A DNA stretch of 64,000 nt from assembly GCA_030278955.1 (NCBI GenBank), contig JAOANR010000001.1, forward strand, positions 6,312,874 through 6,376,873, given 5' to 3'. Below, piece by piece: positions 56,776 through 64,000 of this stretch (position 1 is the stretch's first letter; the number at the start of each line of letters is the position of its first letter). The notes below the pieces were generated by a model. It was not told the origin of the DNA. It saw only the letters and a program-made list of their open reading frames with translations, and did not search any database. The position numbers and the translations under genes are program-made. The stretch comes from Hygrophila difformis (lineage: Eukaryota; Streptophyta; Magnoliopsida; Lamiales; Acanthaceae).

Positions 56776-57612
56776 TACTATGTTCTTCAACAATAACTTT
56801 CATAGTATTAGCCCCCACTAGCTTATACTATCAAAATTATTAGGTAATTTTCATATGTCATGTTAGTTGATGAAAAATATAAGTAAATAGTAGAATAATT
56901 TATTACATGGAGTAATATCTTTTAGTAATGCATATTAAATTATTATAGATTAACAGGCCAACAACAAAAACTTGGAGGAGGGAAAAAAAAGTCCCTCCTA
57001 ATAACTGTGAATTCCCAATAGTAATCCTCATTATATTCTACTTTAAGAAGAAAGAAATAATAGTAATCCTAATGTAATGGAGTATATTATAATTCAATTA
57101 CGGTACAACATTTTGCAAAGTACTTCCTCTGTTTTCTTATTTTTGCTACGTACCCACAGTGTGCGCAGTCCAATGTATATTATAAATGATTAATAACTCA
57201 AGTTCGGTACAAAGAAAAATTCTAAAAGTTCGATATTTAAAACGAGACGCATCTAACAAGATCCCACTTAGCTATATTTTAACTTATATAACTATAATAA
57301 AATTTGAAGTCAAAGTATTCTAATAAATAGTAGTCGTATAAGTTGGTTTGTAGTAATAATTAGAAAACGGAGGTAGTATGCACGTGTATATATTATACAG
57401 TATAAAACAACTCTCCCATCACATAGAACATTTCTCCATCACACGAAATATTTATCTCATTACATGTGTAGAGTCTGCACTAAATCATCAACAAAATTAT
57501 AAGTAGATAGGAATAAAATGTAAAATTGTCCATTCAAACTCAATTATATTTGGATAAAAAATTCATGTATAAAGAATCTAATATTGTGAATCATATTCAA
57601 CCTAAAGTTTAA
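56776..57612. other. Spacer downstream of the minus-strand LTPG gene
   Basis: AT-rich with one further family A MITE at 57121-57378. The part right of 57380 may be the 3' UTR of the lipid-transfer gene that ends at 57613. Confidence 0.45.
57121..57378. mobile_element. Stowaway-like MITE (family A)
   Basis: Ends TACTTCCTCTGTTTTCTTAT and GAAAACGGAGGTAGTA. Strings GCGCAGTCCAATGTATA, GATTAATAACTCAAGTTCGG and GCATCTAACAAGATCCC in reverse family order. A 3-kb stretch (54.1-57.4 kb) holds six such elements. Confidence 0.85.
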
Positions 57613-58399
57613 TCAAAAAGAAACTGAGAGCAATATTCCCAAAGACATCAATGCAAGAAGATATGCCGATGTAAGAATTGGGGCAGAATTGGGATTTAAC
57701 ACAGGCCTGATCCCAGGGTTTTGGCTCGGTCCCAACCAAACCTCCGCAGGAGGTGGCTCGGATGCCTCCGGGGCTACGCTTACACCTTCACCATCCGCTG
57801 GAGCTTCGGCTACCGGTACAGGACCACGAGGAGCAGATGCACCTGGTTTAAACAAAGCAGGACCTGCAAACCCCAACCATATGATTATTAATTATTTCAT
57901 TAATTATATCATATAGTAATGTGATCAAATAATTGGAAGCACGTACCTGGAGCAGGTAAGGGATCGCCGGAGGCTGCAAAACGCAAAGAAAGCGACGGAT
58001 CGCGGATCAGATCAGCAGGCAATGGTGAATTTATAATCCATTAATGAATCGATTACCTTTGCACTGGACGGGCACGGATGTTCCGCACATTCGCGGGAGC
58101 GAGATCGCGAGATTCCGATTGAGAAAGGGGATCGAGATCGGAACATTCCCGGTCACGATCAGACACATACAGTCCATGCTGCCGGACATGAGTGATTTCA
58201 CGGCATTGCAGCAGTCCTGCGTCGGGGACGACCCCCTGCTGCTGCTGGCCGTGACGTAGTTCAGGCACGGCGCGAACGTGGTCATCATCGAACTTGTGCA
58301 TGGCGTGGCGATTGTCTGTGCGTTTGTCGGACTGAAAACGGCCGTCGTAAAGACGATGGATATGATTCCGAGTATTGCCGCGGTGGAAAAAGCAGCCAT
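57613..58399 (-). CDS. GPI-anchored non-specific lipid-transfer protein (LTPG/xylogen-like)
   Basis: Secreted cell-surface lipid-binding protein. Three exons on the minus strand, 58399-58057, 57973-57947 and 57863-57613, join in phase to 206 residues. Visible: signal peptide of about 27 residues ending at ...SPTNAQ; the eight-cysteine domain in the order C, C, CC, CxC, C, C (TPCTSSMMTTFAPC, DCCNAV, MDCMCLIV, RMCGTSVPVQC); a Pro/Ala/Glu-rich linker; and a hydrophobic tail ILTSAYLLALMSLGILL that acts as the GPI signal. The second exon is only 27 bp. It is transcribed away from the plus-strand LTPG gene at 58793 across a 393-bp spacer. Start chosen from the signal peptide. Confidence 0.93.
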
Positions 58400-58792
58400 G
58401 ATTGGGTTGAGGTTGTTGATGGTTCGAATTAGGGTTTTGAGATTTATTGAGGTTGATGGGAATTGGGATATTGGGGCTGCGGATTGAATGATTGATTACT
58501 TTGTTATTAATTAGGTTTTTTTAAATTAAGTGGGTTCTTGAAGATGAGCTACTTTAACTACATTTGGATTGCTTAGTCCATGTTTGTTGACAGGGACAAC
58601 CTTAAAAACTTGATAAAGCTACTGATTGTTAACCTGTATCGAAGTAGGCCAACAAGCTCACCTGTCTTTATCTGACATAGATGTGCAATGCTTTTATATA
58701 ATGCGAACTTCATTTATTGTCTTATTCCAGTTCAAGTTTCAAACTTTTCTTCTGCTGTTTAAAGTGTATTTTGTAAAGACTTTAACAGCAAA
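58400..58792. promoter_or_regulatory. Shared upstream region of two divergent LTPG genes
   Basis: 393 bp lie between the two start codons. A TATA-type CTTTTATATAATG sits at about 58691-58703, about 90 bp before the plus-strand ATG. No equally clear TATA was seen for the minus-strand gene, though TTTAACTACATTTGG lies near 58550. Could act as a bidirectional promoter. Confidence 0.5.
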
Positions 58793-59570
58793 ATGGGTAA
58801 AGCTATGAGGATGAGTGATCTGAGCTTGTTATCGTTGATTATGGCAATGCTTTGGACGGCGGCGAGAGCTCAGTCAGGGTGCACAACTGCGGTGATGAGC
58901 CTGTCCCCCTGTCTTAGCTTCGTTAGAGGGAGTTCCTCCACTCCATCGTCGTCTTGCTGTTCTCAGCTGGCGAATGTGGTGCAGGGGCAGCCGCAATGTC
59001 TGTGTGCACTGGCGAAAGGCGGGGCTCCCATCCCTGGCATCACGATCAATCAGACGCTGGCGCTTGCTCTGCCGGGTGCGTGCAATGTAAAGACGCCTCC
59101 TGTTAGCCAGTGTGATGGTAAGAATTGAGATTTCAGTTTATTTAGTTTTGTCAAATGGTGGTTGATTGTAATAACTATATTAACTAATAAGCTTTGATCT
59201 TGTTGGAACTGCTGCAGCTGTTAATGGACCGGCTTCTGCCCCCGCCGCGCCAGCCTTTAATGGACCAACTTCTTCACCTTCTCCTTCAAATTCTCCTGGT
59301 GCACTGCCTGGAGCTCCAACAGCGTCGTCAAGTCCAGTAATTCAATCTGGTATTCTAACAGCAATTCTAACCTAGAAATGTAAGAATTTTTGACCGGTAT
59401 GATGTGATATTTGAGCAAAAAATGGTGCCGGTGCAGGGACAGGATCTAAACAAGTTCCTGGGGGAAATGGAGCTGCTGTTGGCGGAAGCAGCAGAAGTAT
59501 TGCATTCAGTGCTGTTGGGATCTTCCTCTTGGTGGCATCATCCACGTCATGGGCTGTTCTCGACTTTTGA
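58793..59570 (+). CDS. GPI-anchored lipid-transfer protein (LTPG), plus strand
   Basis: Exons 58793-59117, 59218-59349 and 59437-59570 join in phase to 196 residues. A signal peptide of about 26 residues ending ARAQ precedes the eight-cysteine domain: GCTTAVMSLSPC, SSSCCSQL, PQCLCAL, GACNVKTPPVSQC. An Ala/Pro/Ser-rich linker and a hydrophobic C-terminus SAVGIFLLVASSTSWAVL (GPI signal) follow. Intron 2 is only 87 bp. The domain sequence is close to the neighbouring gene at 61335 (both share INQTLALALPGACNV), showing tandem origin. The alternative 59336/59337 donor would shift the linker out of frame, so I used GTATTC at 59350. Confidence 0.93.
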
Positions 59571-59844
59571 GATTCGCCTGCAGCATCATCATACAACTTA
59601 AAAGTGTTGCTTTCTCCTTTCTACTTAGGACTTGTACACGCCGCATACTTGTGTTTGTTATTTTGAACTTTGATTCCTTGTGTGTACCTCAATTATACGA
59701 TTGTGGCATGCTTTGTATCACTGTGGCATCTGCTGTGATAGCCAAGACCCTGTTTGTACCTTCATTCAGAAACTTAAGCTTGGATATTTTCACTGTTTTT
59801 AGCATGAAATTCATCATGTTGTATTGTATGGAGTATTGACGCAG

Positions 59845-60345
59845 CTCAATTAACCACTCGTCATAAAACCTAACCAACAAATGCTTGAAATGTCAAAACT
59901 TAACTTCAGCACAAGCACTACTAATGGAACAAAAGTTTGACATATGTAAGAAAAGGGTTGATGTCTAGACAAACTATAGATGATCAGAGAATCATCTTGT
60001 ATTAGGGCAACTAGGAGAATATCTGGTATTCATACAGACTGATGTTTTTATGAATGAGAAATTCATTTTGTCCTTAGGAGAGTGATTCTCCAACCTGATT
60101 GAAATGATAAAGTACCATGCTCTAGCATAGTGGTGATCAAAATGGGGCAAATGGATTGGTCTGTAGGTTTGAGTATATCAAGTAGCTTACACTTGGTTTC
60201 TGATCTTTTATAGTTTGTCTAGAAATCAACCTTTTCCCCTACAGATGTCAAACTTTTGTCCCATTAGTTGCGTCTGTGCAAAAGTTATGGGACATTTGAA
60301 CACTTGTAGGTTTATATTGCAAGTGGTTAATTAGCAAGAATTTAA
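59845..60345. mobile_element. Foldback-like inverted repeat element (copy 1)
   Basis: About 150-bp arms in opposite orientation, with CATATGTAAGAAAAGGGTTG on the left mirrored near 60220-60245. The same inverted unit recurs at 62365-62825. No coding sequence; TSD not resolved. Confidence 0.6.
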
Positions 60346-61215
60346 TACTTGAAAGCAATGCAAATATATTTATAAGACTCTGTGTGGTACAATGCAAATA
60401 TATTGAGTTGCTACTGCATGAGAAATGACCATTATCAGTATATGTACCTGACGGAATAATGGAACCTGCAGCAGGTGTCTAAGGTATACAGACAGATAAC
60501 TAAACTGTATAAAATAATGTGGATTGGATACAAGATTCATTGTTATGACATAGTTAAATGTCCCTTTCACCTAAACTAGCATATGATCAAGTGGGATATT
60601 CCAGCATCTAACAAAAGTGCCATGTTTGTTTCCCTAGATCATCGCTGTATTTTCATCATCATGTCTCCTGCTTGTACGGACTTGTCACCGATACCAAGGT
60701 AAGATAGAAAAATCGATTCTTCCATTTTCGCAGGATCCATCTCTGGCTGTAACTGTTCAGAGGGATTTTCGCTTTTCCTACATTTCGGGAAACACTTGCA
60801 GAATCAAAACCCGATAACATAAGTCTAGGATGAACAGAGATGAAGAATTTGAATTCGTTCTATAGTTTACCAATCTGCGGAGAAATATAAACAACAAATG
60901 TTACAAGGACTGAGAAATAACAATATTTTAACTGAAAAGAAGCCATGAATTAAAAAATATAAAGAAAAATGTTTAAACCATACAGGGAATGACTGAATTG
61001 TTATTGGACATCGGCTAGCTTTCGTTCAGGTGAAAGCTAGGGACATTCATATCTAATAACGATGAATCTTTGTATCTAATACAGAGTATTTTTTCAGTTT
61101 AGTGACCTGTTACCTTAATAAATTGCTAAATTTGTTATTAAGTAGTTGGGCAAGGCAACAACCTGCCTGTTTCTGACTTTTCTCTTCTCGATCTTGTCCT
61201 TTTCCCTCCCAGAGC

Positions 61216-61226
61216 ACTTATTTAAA
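61216..61226 (+). promoter_or_regulatory. TATA box of the third LTPG gene
   Basis: TTATTTAAACC lies about 115 bp upstream of the ATG at 61335; the paralogous start at 63960 has TTATTTAACTC in the equivalent place (about 63858-63868). This supports 61335 rather than the upstream in-frame ATG at 61146. Confidence 0.6.
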
Positions 61227-61334
61227 CCCCAACCCTGCAGTTCTTTCCCCACTCAAATCCAAGCTTCTGATCACCATCACCATCACCAACACACTTTTCC
61301 CTTTTGGCCTAAAACATTTCAAGCAACTAATAAA

Positions 61335-62026
61335 ATGGCCTACAAGGCGTGCCTTCTTGTCCTGCTCTCGGCCCTCCTGTTGGAGGGAACTGCAGCTCAA
61401 TCATCAGGCTGCACGACCACATTGATGGGCCTGTCTCCGTGTCTCAACTATGTTTCCGGGAATTCATCCACTCCCACATCAACGTGCTGCACGCAGCTGA
61501 CATCCGTGGTTCAGTCCAAGCCGGAGTGCCTTTGCCTGCTTCTGAACGGCACTGCTTCCAACTTTGGCTTTAATATAAACCAAACTTTGGCACTTGCTTT
61601 GCCCGGTGCTTGCAACGTGCAGACTCCTCCCACAAGCAGATGCAACGGTACTTACTTTCTTTTCATTCGACTATAATTTCCCAACGCCTTTTTAGGCCGT
61701 TGGTTTAAATTTAACTAAGAGAACTCCTATGTGGTGCAGCTGCCAATGGACCATCTGCCTCCCCATCCCAACAAAGTCCCCCATCTAGCTCATCATCTAA
61801 CACCCCAGCAGCCTCAAATGTCCCAGCAGGTACATATATAACACCAACATTAGTGTACTAAATCCAGTTTGTGTGTCATGAAGTTGATTTGGATGGTTTT
61901 GTCCGTGCAGGGTCGAAATCCACGCCAGCTGGCAGCCCCAACAGTGGAAGCAACATTAGAGCGTCTTTCAATGCTGCAGCGTTTCTTGTGCTCATTGCAT
62001 CATATGCTGTTGTTGCAAAAATCTGA
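61335..62026 (+). CDS. GPI-anchored lipid-transfer protein (LTPG), third gene
   Basis: Exons 61335-61647, 61740-61829 and 61911-62026 join in phase to 172 residues. Signal peptide MAYKACLLVLLSALLLEGTA, then the eight-cysteine domain with GCTTTLMGLSPC, TSTCCTQL, PECLCLLL and GACNVQTPPTSRC, a short Pro/Ser linker, and a C-terminal hydrophobic segment AAAFLVLIASYAVVAKI as GPI signal. The linker is shorter than in the neighbour at 58793. The chosen ATG follows a leader that has a TATA box further upstream; the in-frame ATG at 61146 would lie in the promoter. Its promoter and start codon are copied at 63.7-64.0 kb and, in inverted form, at 62.9-63.3 kb. Confidence 0.94.
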
Positions 62027-62944
62027 GCTCAGACTGCCTTCATCACAACCTTATCTGCTTGCTTTTTGAAGAGATTGAATTATTTGTTCTTGTTTTTTGG
62101 TTTTCCCCCATTTGATGTTTTAATTTCATAAGCTGTTCTCTAAGAAGAGCTGGAATTTGGTATGGTATTCGGTGCTGTCATTTGGAACCGTTATTTCTTA
62201 TGTAATAAATGTAACTCAATATAGAGTGTTGTTGTGAGAGCCAGTACCTCGATTGTACCTTCATAGAGACTATATGTCTCAATGTAAATGGATATTTCAT
62301 TGTTTTATTATCAAATTCTTCTTGTTCTTGACACAGTTTTATTAAGTATCAAACTCTTCTTGTTCTTGACACAGCTCAATTAATCACTGGCTATAAACCT
62401 CAACCGACGAAGGCTGGAAATGCCCCTTGCCCCTTACTTCTGCACAACCACAACTAACTGGCCAAAAAGTGACATATGTAAGGAAAAGGGCTTATGCCTA
62501 GACAAACCATAAAAGACCAAGAAACATGTAAGAGTGTGGGGCAAAATGTCCCAAAATGCATGTTTATGCTGCTTAATGTGATTGATCATTCAAACCCAAA
62601 TTCCATTTAAATTGGATCCACAAACTTCTTACATGGTTATGTATGTTTATGTAGCTTTTTGTGATTGTCTATGTTTATGGTCAAAACTCGCTTCTTAGTT
62701 CTTACATGGTGTCTGATCTTATATAGTTTGTCTAGACATAACCCTTTTCCTACATATATGTCAAACTTTTGTCCCTTAGTAAGTTATGGGACATTTCAAG
62801 GATTTGTTGGTTAAGTTTTAGCAATACTCTGTGTGAAGGTACAGTCAAGGTTTTGGTTATTAGAACAACAAAAATCGTCTGCTCAGTATTACAAAACAAA
62901 TCTTCACAAGATCTTAAAAGCCAGTAACAGATACAATGGGAAAA
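62027..62944. other. 3' region of the third LTPG gene and inverted-repeat element
   Basis: 3' UTR followed by an inverted repeat at 62365-62825. Near 62325-62375 the string TCAAATTCTTCTTGTTCTTG is repeated, with TCTTCTTGTTCTTGACACAG occurring twice. No gene. Confidence 0.55.
62365..62825. mobile_element. Foldback-like inverted repeat element (copy 2)
   Basis: Arms about 62370-62520 and 62708-62825 mirror each other (GACATATGTAAGGAAAAGGG against CCCTTTTCCTACATATATGTC). Same family and same relative position downstream of an LTPG gene as 59845-60345. Confidence 0.6.
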
Positions 62945-63043
62945 ATCAGAATCAGGCCATGGAGATGGGCTCATAAAAGTTCTCTTCCAGCCGGATGATT
63001 GAGCTGTGGTCCCTCTCACAATAAAGCACGCTTTGTAGGCCAT
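62945..63043 (-). pseudogene. LTPG pseudogene start (inverted)
   Basis: Minus-strand reading from an ATG at 63043 gives MAYKACFIV, then an internal loss of about seven codons relative to the neighbours, then GTTAQSSGW. Cysteines 1 and 2 of the lipid-transfer domain have become tryptophan (SSGW, SPSPW), and similarity ends at about 62945. A fragment, not a functional gene. Confidence 0.85.
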
Positions 63044-63340
63044 TTCAGTTTCTTGAAATGTTTATAGGCCAAACGGGAAAGTGTAAAAGTTGGTGATGCT
63101 GATCGGAAGATTGGGAGTCAAATATGGCCAGGGCCGTGGAGGGGAAAAAAAAACTGGAAATGTCAGAAATGGGCTGGTTTCTCATCCAACTACTTTATTT
63201 ACAAATTTAGCAATAATTAAGGTATACAGATAACTAAACTGAACAAAATTATGCTCCATATGAATTAGAATATTAGATACAGGATTCAATGTTATTACAT
63301 AGTTAATGTCCCTTTCACCTAAACTAGCTGGTGATCAACT
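63044..63340 (-). promoter_or_regulatory. Inverted copy of the LTPG promoter and leader
   Basis: Reverse complement of this stretch matches the promoter region of the LTPG genes at about 61020-61334 and 63668-63959: GTTTAGTTATCTGTATACCT, TTGCTAAATTTGTAAATAA, TTGGCCTATAAACATTTCAA just before the ATG. Together with 63668-64000 it forms a broken palindrome with a spacer of about 330 bp. The TATA box is not preserved clearly. Confidence 0.8.
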
Positions 63341-63959
63341 GGGGATATTCGAGCATCCAACGATGTCACCTGATCATTAGCTAGGTGAGATTTAATGGTC
63401 CTGATCAACCAAGGTGAGATTTTTGCTTTTCCTACATTTCAGGAAACAGTTACAGAACAAGAAAAACGATAATGTAACTCGAGGATGTACAGAGAAGAGA
63501 AGAATCTGAATGATGGATGCTATCACTGTTTTACAACAATTGAACAATCTGCAGAGAAAGGAAAAGAACATATGTTACAAATTTTGAGGTGGTGAAATGA
63601 AATCATTCTGGAAAATATAAAGATAAATGCATGAACCATATAGGGAATAAATTGTTTTTGGATCATGGGCTAGTTTAGGTGAAAGGACATTAAATACCTA
63701 CTAATGATGAATCTCTATATCTAATCCATATTATTTTACAGTTTAGTTATCTGTATATACCTTAATCAATTGCTGAATTTGTTAAGTGGTTGGGCAGTGC
63801 AACAACCTGCCTGTTTCTGACTTTTCTCTTCTTATTGTCTTTTTCCCTTCCCAAAGCCCTTATTTAACTCCCAATCCTGCAGTTGTTCTCCTCACTCAAA
63901 ATCCAAGCTTCTGATAATACACTTTTCCCTTCTGGCCTAAAAGATTTCAAGCAACTAAA
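63341..63959 (+). promoter_or_regulatory. Promoter and leader of the fourth LTPG gene
   Basis: Contains the TATA-like TTATTTAAC near 63858 and a leader ending GCAACTAAA before the ATG at 63960. It matches 60870-61334 directly, so the unit has been duplicated with a period of about 2.6 kb. Confidence 0.6.
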
Positions 63960-64000
63960 ATGGCCTACAAGGTGTGCATTCTTGTCCTGCTTTCAGCCTT
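63960..64000 (+). CDS. Start of a fourth LTPG gene (cut by the window)
   Basis: The first 13 codons, MAYKVCILVLLSA, are visible and match the signal peptide of the gene at 61335 in 11 of 13 positions. The window ends inside the signal peptide. Presence of a leader and TATA box like its neighbour argues for a real gene, but whether the rest is intact cannot be seen. Confidence 0.8.
   Translation, partial: MAYKVCILVLLSA

Larger units (their letters stand above)
59571..61334 (+). other. LTPG intergenic region with inverted-repeat elements
   Basis: No gene. Two hairpin-like structures: 59845-60345, whose arms share ACAAAAGTTTGACAT and CTAGACAAACTATA in opposite orientation; and 60475-60610 against 61010-61130 (ACAGATAACTAAACTG with CAGTTTAGTGACCTG; TTTCACCTAAACTAGC against GCTAGC...CAGGTGAAAG). 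Much of the right half (60870-61334) is repeated directly at 63500-63959. A TATA-like TATTTAAAC at about 61218 precedes the gene at 61335. Confidence 0.65.

Noticed and set aside
57689..57916. 75-codon plus-strand frame over the LTPG linker
   Set aside because: Antisense shadow of the minus-strand exon 3.
61146..61334. Upstream in-frame start for the third LTPG gene (MGKATTCLFL...)
   Set aside because: A TATA box lies downstream of it at about 61218 and the region is promoter in the duplicated copy; the extra segment also ends in a His-rich stretch unlike a signal peptide.

Overview
The window is nuclear DNA of a flowering plant. Multi-exon genes with GT-AG introns, AT-rich spacers, a plant-type leucine-catabolism enzyme, an FLZ zinc-finger gene, xylogen/LTPG-type lipid-transfer genes and many plant transposon families all point to a core eudicot. 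An asterid, perhaps Lamiales, is my guess only; nothing here proves the order. I recognise nine protein genes (FLZ counted as one gene split by a transposon), the start of a tenth at the right edge, one tRNA-Leu(AAG) and a dense layer of transposons. Many of the transposons can be delimited to the base by their target-site duplications (TSDs).

Left part (1-8.5 kb): a repeat-rich zone. It holds about seven degenerate copies of a roughly 150-250 bp module, three rearranged and disabled pieces of the methylcrotonyl-CoA carboxylase alpha gene that still carry intron sequence, and a Stowaway-like MITE at 4497-7997 broken by two independent insertions: a 1.9-kb solo LTR that contains seven copies of a 171-bp tandem repeat, and a 1.1-kb foldback element with arms of about 390 bp.

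Genes from 8.6 to 38.1 kb: MCCA (16 exons, +), a Raf-like group C protein kinase (6 exons, +), the KEOPS kinase BUD32 (6 coding exons, +), a 5'-truncated LINE in antisense orientation with an open 1275-codon frame, the telomere CST subunit STN1 (intronless, +) and a type I inositol-polyphosphate 5-phosphatase of the CVP2/CVL1 kind (10 exons, +). These are unrelated housekeeping, signalling and telomere functions; I see no pathway linking them.

From 38 to 57.5 kb: mostly transposons, namely two tRNA-derived SINEs, about a dozen Stowaway-like MITEs, and hAT-type elements including one inserted into a relative. A tRNA-Leu gene sits at 44.0 kb. An FLZ zinc-finger gene on the minus strand spans 46.6-52.9 kb; its only coding intron has been expanded from about 0.87 to 5.9 kb by a very young Ty1/copia element whose LTRs differ by one substitution and one 3-bp indel.

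From 57.6 kb to the right edge: a cluster of GPI-anchored lipid-transfer protein genes. One minus-strand and one plus-strand gene diverge from a 393-bp spacer; a third plus-strand gene follows; a fourth starts at 63960 and runs off the window. The spacer before the fourth contains an inverted, disabled copy of the promoter and first codons of the same gene type, giving an imperfect palindrome of about 1 kb.
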